DNA from: Modestobacter sp. VKM Ac-2986
Lineage (GTDB): Bacteria; Actinomycetota; Actinomycetes; Mycobacteriales; Geodermatophilaceae
Direction: 5' to 3'
DNA length: 64,000 nucleotides
Assembly: GCF_026967795.1 (NCBI RefSeq)
Contig: NZ_JAPVBH010000001.1
Span: 124,001 to 188,000 of the forward strand
Shown here: positions 46,574 through 56,244 of the stretch, in pieces
Position numbering within the stretch: the first letter of the stretch is position 1
Layout: every line of letters starts with the position of its first letter
Made by a program: the position numbers and the translations under genes
Notes under the pieces: model-generated
The model's database searches: none
What the model saw: only the letters and a program-made list of their open reading frames with translations
What the model was told of the DNA's origin: nothing

Positions 46574-47989
46574 TCAGTTGACGGGGCCGCCGGAGGTGAA
46601 CCGTTCGGGGTCCAGCGGCGGGACGGCGGGCCCGGTGCGCCGGTTGACCAGCACGGTGACCACCCACAGCAGGACGCCGATGCCGAGCAGGACGCCGGCG
46701 ATCCGGTACTGCTCGGTGGGCCGACCGGCCCACGGCGTGGCCAGGAATGCGCAGGCCAGCGCCCCGACGACCGGCAGCACGGTGGGCGTGCGGAAGTGGT
46801 CGCCCTCGACGGGGTCCTTGCGCAGCACCAGCACGGCGACGTTGACGACGGTGAAGACGACGAGCAGCAGCAGCGCCGTCGTCCCGCCGAGTGCGGGGAC
46901 GGCGCCGACGAAGGTGATCAGCCCGAAGGCCAGCGCGGTGGTGAACAGGATCGCCGTGGTCGGGGTGCGGCGGGTGGCGCTCACCCGGCCCAGCAGCGGG
47001 GGCAGCACGTGCTGGTTGCTCATGCCGTAGACCAGCCGGCTGGCCATCAGCATGTTGATCAGGGCGGAGTTGGCGACGGCGAACATCGTGATGACACCGA
47101 AGAGCCCGATCGGGAAGCCGGGCGCCCCGGCCTCGACGACCTGCAGCAGCGGCGTGTCGCCCTGGCTGAGCTGGTCGGCCGGCACCAGCGCGATCGCCGA
47201 GATCGACACCAGCACGTAGATGAGGCCGGTGGCCAGCAGCCCGGCCAGCAGCACCTTGGGGAAGATGCTCCGCGGCTCCTTGCACTCCTCGGCCATGTTC
47301 ACCGAGTCCTCGAAGCCCACCATCGCGAAGAAGGCCAGCCCGGTCGCGGCGATCACCCCGCCGACCAGGGACCGCTCACCGGTGTCGAACTCCGTCACCC
47401 GGGAGAAGTCGCCCTCCCCCGCACCCAGGGCCCAGGCGCCCACCCCGATGACGATGAGCAGGCCGGTGAGCTCCACGCAGGTGAGCACCACGTTGGCCTT
47501 GACGCTCTCCCCCACGCCGCGCAGGTTGACCAGCGCGACCAGGCCCATGAAGCCCAGGCCGATGAGGGTGATGCCGATGCCGGAGTCGAAGCCGAGCCCG
47601 AACACGTCGGCGGCGTTGGCGCTGAACGCCCGGGCGGCGGTGGAGGCCGAGGTGATGCCCGAGCTCATCACCGCGAACGCCACGAGGAACGTGACGAAGT
47701 GGATGCCGAAGGCCTTGTGCGTGTACAGCGCGGCGCCGGCGGCCTGCGGGTACTTGGTGACCAGCTCCAGGTAGCTGAAGGCGGTGACCAGCGCGACGAG
47801 GAAGGCGACCAGGAACGGCAGCCACACCACACCGCCCACCTGGGCGGCCACCTGGCCGGTGAGGGCGTAGATGCCGGTGCCGAGGATGTCGCCGACGATG
47901 AACAGCAGCAGCAGGCCCGGCCCCATCACCCGCTTCAGGCTCGGCTGACCGTTCGCGGACTCGTCCTCGGTGCGCACGGCCTCGGCCAT
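46574..47989 (-). CDS. APC-superfamily amino acid permease
   Basis: 471 residues from ATG at 47989 with GGGAGG upstream. Twelve hydrophobic helices; the first, GPGLLLLFIVGDILGTGIYALTG, has the unwound GTG/GIY substrate motif of APC transporters, and GFEDSVNMAEECKEPRSIFPK carries the conserved helix 6-7 motif FEdxxnmaEE typical of the CAT/YfnA group. It imports amino acids or polyamines by proton symport; substrate unknown. Between gyrB and an ABC transporter; not part of the usual actinobacterial order. Confidence 0.92.
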   Translation of the reverse strand: MAEAVRTEDESANGQPSLKRVMGPGLLLLFIVGDILGTGIYALTGQVAAQVGGVVWLPFLVAFLVALVTAFSYLELVTKYPQAAGAALYTHKAFGIHFVTFLVAFAVMSSGITSASTAARAFSANAADVFGLGFDSGIGITLIGLGFMGLVALVNLRGVGESVKANVVLTCVELTGLLIVIGVGAWALGAGEGDFSRVTEFDTGERSLVGGVIAATGLAFFAMVGFEDSVNMAEECKEPRSIFPKVLLAGLLATGLIYVLVSISAIALVPADQLSQGDTPLLQVVEAGAPGFPIGLFGVITMFAVANSALINMLMASRLVYGMSNQHVLPPLLGRVSATRRTPTTAILFTTALAFGLITFVGAVPALGGTTALLLLVVFTVVNVAVLVLRKDPVEGDHFRTPTVLPVVGALACAFLATPWAGRPTEQYRIAGVLLGIGVLLWVVTVLVNRRTGPAVPPLDPERFTSGGPVN

Positions 47990-48063
47990 CGTGGTGCCTC
48001 CCTGTGTCGTGCCAGGGATGTTCCTGTGCCTCCGGTCACCTGTCGACCCCCGAGCGCGTCTTC

Positions 48064-48077
48064 GTTCCACGTGGAAC
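48064..48077. other. parS centromere site
   Basis: GTTCCACGTGGAAC within a longer perfect palindrome (CTTCGTTCCACGTGGAACGAAG spans 22 bp from 48060). It lies between the permease and ABC-transporter genes, about 14 kb from parAB. Confidence 0.9.
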
Positions 48078-48095
48078 GAAGACGCAACGCGCCCG

Positions 48096-49919
48096 CTACA
48101 CGAGCAGCTGGGCGGTGGCGAGCTCGCGGTAGAGCGGGCTGGTGTCGACCAGCTCGTGGTGGGTGCCCGAGGCGACCACCCGGCCGGCGTCCAGGACGAC
48201 GATCCGGTCGCTGTCGAGCACGGTCGACAGCCGGTGGGCGACCACCAGCAGGGCACGGTCGGCGGCCGCGGCGGCCAGGGTGTCCCGCAGCAGGCCCTCG
48301 TTGCGGGCGTCGAGGCTGGCGGTGGGCTCGTCGAGGAGCAGCAGCGCCGGCCGGGACAGCAGCGACCGGGCGATGGCCAGCCGCTGGCGCTCCCCGCCGG
48401 ACAGCAGCACGCCGTCGTCCCCGACCGGGACGTCGAGCCCGAGCGGGGAGCGCTCGACGACGCCGGTGAGCCCGACGTCGGCCAGCGCCGTCCACAGCTG
48501 CTCGTCGGTGGCGTCCGGGGTGGCCAGCTGCAGGTTCTGCCGCACGGTGCCGGCCAGCACCGGCGCCTCCTGCTCGACGTAGCCCATCCGGGCGCGCAGC
48601 GCGGCCCGCGGCAGCTCGCGGGTGTCGGTGCCGGCCCACCGGACGGCGCCGGCCGACAGCGGGTAGAAGCCCTCGACCAGCGCGAGGACGGTCGACTTGC
48701 CCGCACCCGACGGGCCGACGAGGGCGACCCGGCTCCCGGCGGGGACGGCGAAGGAGACGTCGCTGAGCACCGGGGTGCCGTCGGGGTAGCCGAAGCCGAC
48801 GCCGTCGAGCTCGAGCAGCGGCACCGGGTCGGCGGCCGACGGCACGCGGAGCACCACCGACGAGCGGCCCGGGCGCTCGGGCACGTCGTCGTGCTCGGGG
48901 TCGAGGGCGAGCACCTCCTGCACGCGGGCCAGCGCACCGAGCCCGGTCTGCAGCTGGGTGTAGCTGCTGATCACTTCACCCAGCGGCCTGATCAGCAGGA
49001 ACAGGTAGAGGATGAACGCGACCAGGTCGGCCACGGCGATCGAGCCGGTGGCCACCCGGTACCCGCCCAGCCCGAGGACGGCGAGGAACGCGCCCTGCAC
49101 GGCGATGCCGGCGGCCGGCGAGACCAGCGCCTGCAGCCGGGCGACCTGCACCCCGGCGCCGTAGGCCCGCTCCGCGCTGGTGCCGACGGTGGCCACCTCC
49201 CGCTCCGTGGCCCCGCTGGCGCGGATGGTGCGCACCGCCGACAGCGCACGCTCCACCGCCGAGCTCATCTCCCCGACCTGCTCCTGCGCCTGCCGGGACA
49301 GCTCACGGACCCGGCGGGAGGCCAGCACCGCCACCGTCACCCCGACGCTCACCGCGAGCACGGTGACCAGCAGCAGCCAGACGTCGACCACCGCCATCGC
49401 GATCAGCGCACCGACGCCGACCACCACCGACCCGGCCAGCTCCACGACGCCGCTGGTGACCGTGGCCCGCAGCAGGGTGGTGTCCGAGCCGACCCGGGAC
49501 ATCAGGTCACCGGTGCGCCGCCGGTCGTACTCGGCGACCGGCAGCCGGAGCAGCCGGTCGGTCAGCAGCCGCCGGGTGCTCAGGACGACGCCCTCCGCCG
49601 TCCGCTGGAGCAGGAACTGCTGGCCGGCGCCGAGCACCGAGGCCAGCACCAGGACGACGACCAGCGCCAGGACCCCGGGCAGCACGGCCTCCCCGGAGCC
49701 GACCGCCCGGATGACCCGGGCGACCAGCGCGGGCTGGGCCAGCGCCGCGGCAGCGGAGACCAGCGACAGCGCGGCCGCCGCGGCGAGCGCGCGGCGGTGC
49801 GGGCGCAGCAGCGGCAGCAGCTCGCGCAGCCCCGCCGTCGGCGGCTTCCCCCCTGGCGCCTCCTCCCCTCGCGCCTCCTCCCGTGCTGCCGTCGGCCGTG
49901 CGGTCTCCCCGGTCGTCAC
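48096..49919 (-). CDS. ABC transporter, fused permease and ATPase (type IV exporter half-transporter)
   Basis: 607 residues from GTG at 49919 in a GTGA overlap with the upstream gene. Residues ~30-310 hold six membrane helices of the ABC exporter fold. The ATPase (~365-600) shows Walker A GPSGAGKST, Q-loop (YVEQEAPV), signature LSGGERQRLAIA, Walker B ALLLLDEPTA and H-loop VVAHRLST. It works as a homo- or heterodimer to export a lipid, peptide or drug; substrate unknown. Only one half-transporter gene is here, so a homodimer is most likely. Confidence 0.94.
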   Translation of the reverse strand: MTTGETARPTAAREEARGEEAPGGKPPTAGLRELLPLLRPHRRALAAAAALSLVSAAAALAQPALVARVIRAVGSGEAVLPGVLALVVVLVLASVLGAGQQFLLQRTAEGVVLSTRRLLTDRLLRLPVAEYDRRRTGDLMSRVGSDTTLLRATVTSGVVELAGSVVVGVGALIAMAVVDVWLLLVTVLAVSVGVTVAVLASRRVRELSRQAQEQVGEMSSAVERALSAVRTIRASGATEREVATVGTSAERAYGAGVQVARLQALVSPAAGIAVQGAFLAVLGLGGYRVATGSIAVADLVAFILYLFLLIRPLGEVISSYTQLQTGLGALARVQEVLALDPEHDDVPERPGRSSVVLRVPSAADPVPLLELDGVGFGYPDGTPVLSDVSFAVPAGSRVALVGPSGAGKSTVLALVEGFYPLSAGAVRWAGTDTRELPRAALRARMGYVEQEAPVLAGTVRQNLQLATPDATDEQLWTALADVGLTGVVERSPLGLDVPVGDDGVLLSGGERQRLAIARSLLSRPALLLLDEPTASLDARNEGLLRDTLAAAAADRALLVVAHRLSTVLDSDRIVVLDAGRVVASGTHHELVDTSPLYRELATAQLLV

Positions 49920-50980
49920 CCGGCAGCGGCCAGGGCGCCGGCGAGGGCGGCGAGCAGGCGGGCGTGGTGCTCGATGAGCTGCGGCCGGTTCGGGTCCGGG
50001 CGGACGGCGGCCACGAAGCCGGCGGCCGACCACAGCTCGTCGCCGTCGTCGGTGCCCAGCAGCGACTGGCGGACCAGCGGGTCGGCGACCAGCCGGCGCA
50101 CCTGCGGCCCGTCCTCGACGGCCATCAGCAGCCAGCGCCGGTCGAACTCGGGGTCCGGGCTGGGGATCTGCAGCATGCCGCCGGTGCCGTGCCGCCACAG
50201 CCGGGCCGGGGAGAGCCGGAAGGTGGGCACCGCGCCGAGCACCGGGGCGGCGGTGACCGCGTGGGTGCTGACCCAGGAGCGCCCCACCGGGGAGGCGATG
50301 TCGAAGGCGACCAGGTCCAGGCCGTCGCCACGGCCGCGCAGCACGCGGCTGGGCCGGTCCTCGCGCCCGGGCCGCACCGGCGCGCTCTGCAGCAGCGGGA
50401 GCAGCTCGGCGTCCTGCGGGCTGGTGCCGTCGGAGGGGACCCAGCCCCACTGCTGCGCCCACTGCAGGGTGCCGAAGGGGTCGGTCGGGTCCGGCGCCGG
50501 GCCCTGGTCGTACTGCTCGAGCTCGTCGGCCGGGCGGTCGTCCTCGGCCGGGTCCTTCCGCTCGTCGTCCCCGGCGCGCGACCGGCCGCCGAACAGGCCG
50601 CCGAGACCACCGAGACCGCGGCGGGGGCGGCCGGCGTCCGGGTCGTCCTTCGTCACCGGCTCGTCGGCCGGCCAGGAGGTCGGCGCCGGCGCGGGGGCCG
50701 GGGCAGCGGCGGGCAGGCCGGGGCGGTCGGGCTCGACCGCCGGCAGGTCCCACCCGGCCGGCTGCCAGCCCGCGCCGTCGGCGGCGGTGCTGCCGGTGGA
50801 CCCGGTGCCGCCGGGCGTGCCCGGGCCGGCCGGGTCGCTCGAGGCGGGGTCACGCGGGGTCGGGTCACCGGGGACCGGCCCGCCGGGGACGGGGTCACCG
50901 CCCAGGTGAGCCGGCTCCTGCCAGCCGGCCGGTCGGCCGTCCTCGAAGCCGTCGCCGTCACGGTCGCGCGGGCTGCTCAT
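49916..50980 (-). CDS. Unknown protein with disordered N-terminus and C-terminal actinobacterial domain
   Basis: 354 residues from ATG at 50980 with GAGGAG upstream. Residues 1-170 are low-complexity (Pro/Gly/Asp-rich, DPTPRDPASSDPAGPG). Residues ~180-354 are folded: DPFGTLQWAQQWGWVPSDG, VLRGRGDGLDLVAFDIASP, FRLSPARLWRHGTGGMLQIPSPDPEFDRRW, and ADPLVRQSLLGTDDGDELWSAAGFVAAVRPDPN. It has no membrane helix or catalytic motif that I recognise. Co-transcribed and translationally coupled with the ABC transporter, so it may be an accessory or regulatory protein for it. Confidence 0.8.
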   Translation of the reverse strand: MSSPRDRDGDGFEDGRPAGWQEPAHLGGDPVPGGPVPGDPTPRDPASSDPAGPGTPGGTGSTGSTAADGAGWQPAGWDLPAVEPDRPGLPAAAPAPAPAPTSWPADEPVTKDDPDAGRPRRGLGGLGGLFGGRSRAGDDERKDPAEDDRPADELEQYDQGPAPDPTDPFGTLQWAQQWGWVPSDGTSPQDAELLPLLQSAPVRPGREDRPSRVLRGRGDGLDLVAFDIASPVGRSWVSTHAVTAAPVLGAVPTFRLSPARLWRHGTGGMLQIPSPDPEFDRRWLLMAVEDGPQVRRLVADPLVRQSLLGTDDGDELWSAAGFVAAVRPDPNRPQLIEHHARLLAALAGALAAAG

Positions 50981-50995
50981 CGCCGGGTGCTCCTC

Positions 50996-51031
50996 GTCTC
51001 GCTGTGCGTCTGCGTCTCGCTGTGCGTCTGC
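50996..51031. repeat. 18-bp perfect tandem duplication
   Basis: Unit gtctcgctgtgcgtctgc is present twice in direct tandem between the unknown protein gene and dciA. Short spacer duplication, no evident function. Confidence 0.85.
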
Positions 51032-51057
51032 CTCGCCGGGTCCCCGTCGCGGGCACC

Positions 51058-51558
51058 TCAGCCGTACGTGTCGCGCGGCCCCCGGCCGCGGACGGTGCGC
51101 GGGCCCTTCTTCCAGCTCGGCGCCGTCGGACCCACAACGCGCAGCCGGGTCACGACGTCCCCGCCCACCCCGGCGCGCAGCCGGCCGAGGATGCTCGGGG
51201 CCAGCAGCCGCAACTGGGTGGCCCACGCGGTGGACTCGGCGACGACCAGAAGCTCGCCCTCGCTGAGCGACTCCGGCCGGCAGTGTGCGGCGATGTCGGC
51301 CCCCACCAAGGCGTCCCACCGGCCGAAGACGCTGCCGACCCGGGTGCGGGCGGTCCAGTCCTGCTGGCTGATCAGGGAGTCGACCAGCGAGCCCAGGGTC
51401 TGCGGGTCGTCGGCGCCGGGACCCGGGCCGGTCCACCGGCGGCGGGGCCCGGCGATGCGGCGGCGGGTGGGCTGGGGCCGGGACGCCGACGCCGCGCGGG
51501 CGGCCTCGAGCGCGGCCCGGGCGATGTCGGAGGGGCGTGCCGGTCGTTCCTCAGCCAC
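51058..51558 (-). CDS. dciA: DciA family (DUF721) replicative helicase loader
   Basis: 166 residues from GTG at 51558, overlapping the end of recF by 8 bp. Basic N-terminal tail ([16 protein letters not shown]) and the DUF721 domain: [32 protein letters not shown] and [32 protein letters not shown]. DciA loads the DnaB helicase in bacteria without DnaC, including actinobacteria. The location between recF and gyrB is standard. Confidence 0.93.
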   Translation of the reverse strand: MAEERPARPSDIARAALEAARAASASRPQPTRRRIAGPRRRWTGPGPGADDPQTLGSLVDSLISQQDWTARTRVGSVFGRWDALVGADIAAHCRPESLSEGELLVVAESTAWATQLRLLAPSILGRLRAGVGGDVVTRLRVVGPTAPSWKKGPRTVRGRGPRDTYG

Positions 51559-52762
51559 CGTGGACCTCTCCCGTCTCCTCGTCGTCGGACACCGACCCGG
51601 CTCCCGGGTCGGCCTCGGCGGGCAGCACGGTCGCCCGGCCGTCGGCGACCTGCACCCGGGTGCCGCGCAGCGCCACGGGCACGTCCTCGGCGACGGCGGC
51701 GGTGATCAGCGTCTGCTCGGCGCTGCCGGCGACCTCGGCCAGCGCGGACCGCCGTCCGGCGTCCAGCTCGGCGAAGACGTCGTCCAGGACGAGGATCGGG
51801 TCGTCGCCCTCGGCGCGCAGCAGCGCGAAGCACGCCAGCTTCACCGCGAGGGCGAAGGACCAGGACTCCCCGTGGCTGGCGTAGCCCTTGGCCGGTGCCG
51901 GGCCCAGGTGCAGCACCAGGTCGTCGCGGTGCGGGCCGACCAGGGTGATCCCGCGGTCGACCTCCTCCTTGCGGCGCTCGGCGATCCGGTCGCGCAGGGC
52001 CGCGGCGAGCTCGTCGGCGCGGGGCAGCGCGCGGTCGGGGTCGGCCGGGGTGCCGTCGCCGGCCAGCGGGACGCTGCTGGTGTAGCCCAGCGCGGCCCGG
52101 TCGGCGCCCGGTCCGGCCACCCCCGCGTAGGCGTCGGTGACGTAGGGGGCGAGGTCGGCGACCAGCTGCAGCCGGGCGGCCAGCAGCTGCCCGCCGAGCT
52201 CGGTGAGGTGGCCGTCCCAGACCTCCAGGGTGGCCAGGGCGTTGCCGCGGGCGAGCTTCGCCGTCTTCAGCAGGGCGTTGCGCTGCTTGAGCACCCGGTC
52301 GTAGTCGCTGCGCACGCCGGCCAGCCGCGGCGTGCGGCTGACCAGCAGGTCGTCGAGGAACCGGCGGCGCTCGGCCGGGTCGCCGCGCACCAGCGCGAGG
52401 TCCTCGGGGGCGAACAGCACGGTCCGGACCAGGCCCAGCAGCTCACGCGGGCGCTGCAGCGGTGCGCGGTTGACCCGCACCCGGTTGGCCCGGCCGGGGT
52501 TGATCTCCACCTCGACGAGCAGCTCGCGCTCGTCCTTGCGCAGCGCCGCCCGGACGACGGCCTGGGTGGCGCCGTGCCGCACCAGGGGGGCGTCGGCGGA
52601 GACGCGGTGGCTGCCCAGCGTGGCCAGGTAGCCGACCGCCTCGACCAGGTTCGTCTTGCCCTGCCCGTTGCGGCCGACGAGCACCGTGGGCCCGGGGGTC
52701 AGCGCGAGGTCGGCCAGCTCCCAGCTGCGGAACTGGCCGACCTGCAGGTGCCGGAGGTACAT
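51551..52762 (-). CDS. recF: DNA replication and repair protein RecF
   Basis: 403 residues from ATG at 52762. SMC-like ATPase: [15 protein letters not shown], Walker [39 protein letters not shown] (signature-side motif), [13 protein letters not shown] and Walker [17 protein letters not shown]. RecF loads RecA at gaps with RecO and RecR. The C-terminal tail is acidic and slightly long. The start is unambiguous because the conserved N-terminus follows directly. Confidence 0.95.
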   Translation of the reverse strand: MYLRHLQVGQFRSWELADLALTPGPTVLVGRNGQGKTNLVEAVGYLATLGSHRVSADAPLVRHGATQAVVRAALRKDERELLVEVEINPGRANRVRVNRAPLQRPRELLGLVRTVLFAPEDLALVRGDPAERRRFLDDLLVSRTPRLAGVRSDYDRVLKQRNALLKTAKLARGNALATLEVWDGHLTELGGQLLAARLQLVADLAPYVTDAYAGVAGPGADRAALGYTSSVPLAGDGTPADPDRALPRADELAAALRDRIAERRKEEVDRGITLVGPHRDDLVLHLGPAPAKGYASHGESWSFALAVKLACFALLRAEGDDPILVLDDVFAELDAGRRSALAEVAGSAEQTLITAAVAEDVPVALRGTRVQVADGRATVLPAEADPGAGSVSDDEETGEVHGG

Positions 52763-52835
52763 CGCTCGGACCTCCGACGACGTGCTGGAACGGACTGCGT
52801 ACGGGTCCCCGCGCTCGACGTGCGTGACGGGGTCA

Positions 52836-52891
52836 GGCCCCCTCGCAGGGTCCCAGCACGAGCCTGCGAGTGCTGGGGGGCGAGGGGGTCC
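52836..52891 (-). repeat. Dispersed 56-bp hairpin repeat, copy D
   Basis: Outer arms CCCCCTCGC / GCGAGGGGG, inner stem CCCAGCAC / GTGCTGGG, loop GAGCCTGCGA. Ends 4 bp before the stop codon of gnd. The inner stem differs on both arms from copies A-C, yet pairs perfectly. Confidence 0.87.
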
Positions 52892-52895
52892 TTCG

Positions 52896-53828
<933 letters not shown>

Positions 53829-54147
53829 GCCGGTCCTCCTCGTACTCGATGTCTGCGCCGGCCCGCGGTGTGCCGCGGTCGGTCCCTCGGTCGTCGTCCT
53901 GCGTGTCCAGGAGTCCCCGCCACGCTGCCGGGTCCTGTGCCGCCGGCCGCAGGGGCCGGGGCTCACCGGCGCCCATCGTGCTCGCCCGGTGCCCCGGACG
54001 CGCGCCGGGGTCCCCGGACGCGCCGGAGGCCGGGTCCGCTGCGGCCTCGCTGCAGGGACCCGCGCCGCGCGGAGCGTGGCGTGGGGGCCGGAAGGACCCC
54101 GTCCTCCTCATCCCTCGCGAGCTCGGGACGAGCCTCGGGACGGGGCC
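53829..54147. other. Spacer between gnd and dnaN without a gene
   Basis: 319 bp with no plausible coding sequence. A 12-bp direct repeat CCCCGGACGCGC occurs at 53992-54003 and 54012-54023. The gnd ribosome-binding site lies at the proximal end. No DnaA box is evident. Confidence 0.55.
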
Positions 54148-55299
54148 TCAGCCGGGCAGGCGCACCGGCATGATCAGGTAGCGGTAGCTGCCGGGGCGCT
54201 CCGCCGGACGGTCGTCGTCCCCGGTCTGCTCGCTGACACCGGAGAGCACCGCGGGCTTGAGCGCGGTGGTGAAGTCCATCCGGGCGCGCGGGGTGTGCAC
54301 CGCGGCCAGCCCGTCGAGCAGGAACGTCGGGTTGAAGCCGATGGTCAGCGGGTCGCCGTCGAACACGACGTCGCAGCGCTCCTCGGCCTGGCCCTCGTCG
54401 TCGGTGCCGCCGGCCTTGAGCGTGACCTGGCCGGGGGTGAACTCGCAGCGCAGCGGGGTGCCGCGCTCGGCGACCAGGGCGACGCGCTTGGCGGCGTCGG
54501 TGAACAGCCCGACCGGCAGCTCGGCGAAGGAGGACGACTCGTTGGGCATGATCGCGCGGTACTTGACGAACTCGGCGTCCAGCAGCCGGGTGGTGGTCTG
54601 CCGGTCCTTGCCCGACATGCCCAGGATGCCCTCGCCGGAGCCGCCCGAGGACAGCGAGAGCACGACCTCCGGTCCGCTGGTCAGCGTCTTGGCGGCGTCG
54701 GCCAGCGTGCGCGCCGGGACCAGGACAGCGGCGGACAGACCCGGGGTCTCCGGGCGCCAGGCGAACTCGCGGACGGCGAGCCGGTAGCGGTCGGTGGCGG
54801 CGAGGGTGACCACGTCGCCCTCGATCTCCAGCCGGACGCCGGTGAGCATCGGCAGAGTGTCGTCGCGCCCGGCCGCCACGGCGACCTGGCTGACCGCCTC
54901 GGCGAAGGCGTCGCTGTCGACCACGCCGGCGGCCGAGGGCATCGACGGCAGCGAGGGGTAGTCCTCCACCGGCAGCGTCGGCAGGCTGAAGCGCGCGTTG
55001 CCGCAGGTGATCGACATCCGTGCGCCCTCGGCGACGACGTCGACCGGGTGCGGCGGCAGGGCCCGGGTGATCTCGGCCAGCAGCCGGCCCGGCACCAGGG
55101 TGCGGCCGTCCTCGGTGGACTGGACGTCGATCTCCGAGCGGGCGGAGACCTCGTAGTCGAAGCCGGAGACCGACAGCTGGCTGCCCTGGACCTCCAGCAT
55201 GATCCCGGCCAGCACCGGCACCGACGGCCGCGGCGGCAGGCTGCGTGCCGTCCATGCCACGGCCTCGGCGAGCACCTCGCGTGCCACCCGGAACTTCAT
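54148..55299 (-). CDS. dnaN: DNA polymerase III subunit beta (sliding clamp)
   Basis: 383 residues from ATG at 55299 (MKFRVAREVLAEAVAWTARSL); an in-frame GTG at 55311 would add four residues. Three repeated clamp domains are visible: LAGIMLEVQGSQLSVSGFDYE, FSLPTLPVEDYPSLP, MLTGVRLEIEGDVVTLAATDRYRLAV and the C-terminal SYRYLIMPVRLPG typical of DnaN. It tethers DNA polymerase III to DNA. It sits immediately downstream of oriC. Confidence 0.96.
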   Translation of the reverse strand: MKFRVAREVLAEAVAWTARSLPPRPSVPVLAGIMLEVQGSQLSVSGFDYEVSARSEIDVQSTEDGRTLVPGRLLAEITRALPPHPVDVVAEGARMSITCGNARFSLPTLPVEDYPSLPSMPSAAGVVDSDAFAEAVSQVAVAAGRDDTLPMLTGVRLEIEGDVVTLAATDRYRLAVREFAWRPETPGLSAAVLVPARTLADAAKTLTSGPEVVLSLSSGGSGEGILGMSGKDRQTTTRLLDAEFVKYRAIMPNESSSFAELPVGLFTDAAKRVALVAERGTPLRCEFTPGQVTLKAGGTDDEGQAEERCDVVFDGDPLTIGFNPTFLLDGLAAVHTPRARMDFTTALKPAVLSGVSEQTGDDDRPAERPGSYRYLIMPVRLPG

Positions 55300-56244
55300 C
55301 TCGTGATCCACCCCTTGCTGGTGTGCCGTGCTGGTCTGCGCTGGGTCCTGCGGCGCGGTGTGGGCGTCATCCTCCCCCGAGCGCCCCCCTGCTTGACCAG
55401 TCCCCCGCTCCCGGACTCCCCGGGTGCTGTCTCTCGTCCCTGGTGGAGCGTGCTCTTGCCCTGGTGCCGGGCAGCGGGCGGAGCCCTGCCCGGCACTCCC
55501 CAGCCTGAATGTGGTTCGAGAACTCCTCGGCAGATATAGCTCATCTTCGTCATCACGGGTGTGGATGCTGGGGAACGACGCCCTTCTCGCAGGTCAACCG
55601 CGGTTTCCCCCTGTTGGCCCGCTGTGGGCCCAGAGCCCCGTACCTGTGTCGACACGTGGACAACTCGACAGTTCTGCACCGTCGTCGGCGTCTCTCCACC
55701 CCGTCTCCCCCGGAAACCCGCAGGTCCGTCCCCATCCCCAGGGGAAGCACGGGTTGTCCACCGGCCGCAGGTGTCGACATGTGGACTCCCGGGGGACATC
55801 ACGGGGACGACGGGTGACGGCCTGACCTGCGCGGACGGGGTGCGGGCCTGATCGGTCCACGACGACGACCGCTCTCCCCAACCTGTGTACAGATCTGGGG
55901 ACAAGGCGACACGGGACGTCGGTGGGCGACCGTCCCGGGGGTCGGAGGACCGCCTGCTGCACCCCCTGGACCGGTGAACGTGCAGGTCGAGCGCGGGATC
56001 GGCGATGTGGACGGACGCCGCGGCGACCCCGGGACGGTGTTCCCCCAGCCTGTGTCGACAGCTGGGGACGGCGGTCCGGCGGCTCGATTGTCGACAACCG
56101 GTGACCGTCCGACCCCGTCGCGGAGGCGTCCGTGTCCCCTGTGGGCGGACGCCGAGGCCCCTCGCCTGTGGGCAACGGGCTGGGGGCGGGGGGACGTCGG
56201 ACGTCGTCCCCCCGCCGGCCGGGACGGGCACCCGGCGCTCGGCG
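55300..56244. other. oriC: Replication origin region oriC (between dnaN and dnaA)
   Basis: 945 bp without a gene. DnaA-box-like sites (actinobacterial consensus TTGTCCACA) are seen at 55655-55663 (cgtggacaa), 55754-55762 (ttgtccacc), 55896-55904 (tggggacaa) and 56088-56096 (ttgtcgaca), each one mismatch, with two-mismatch sites at 55780 and 56006. A palindromic module of the form CCCCA-N-CTGTGT-N-ACAG-N-CTGGGGAC occurs at 55876-55906 and 56043-56069. The least GC-rich stretch (GCAGATATAGCTCATC at about 55530) is the best candidate unwinding element, close to dnaN. Assignment rests on position plus box density. Confidence 0.85.

Noticed and set aside
48000-48937. Upstream extension of the permease frame into the ABC transporter gene
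   Set aside because: The extension is in another frame of the ABC gene; the ATG at 47989 has a good ribosome-binding site.
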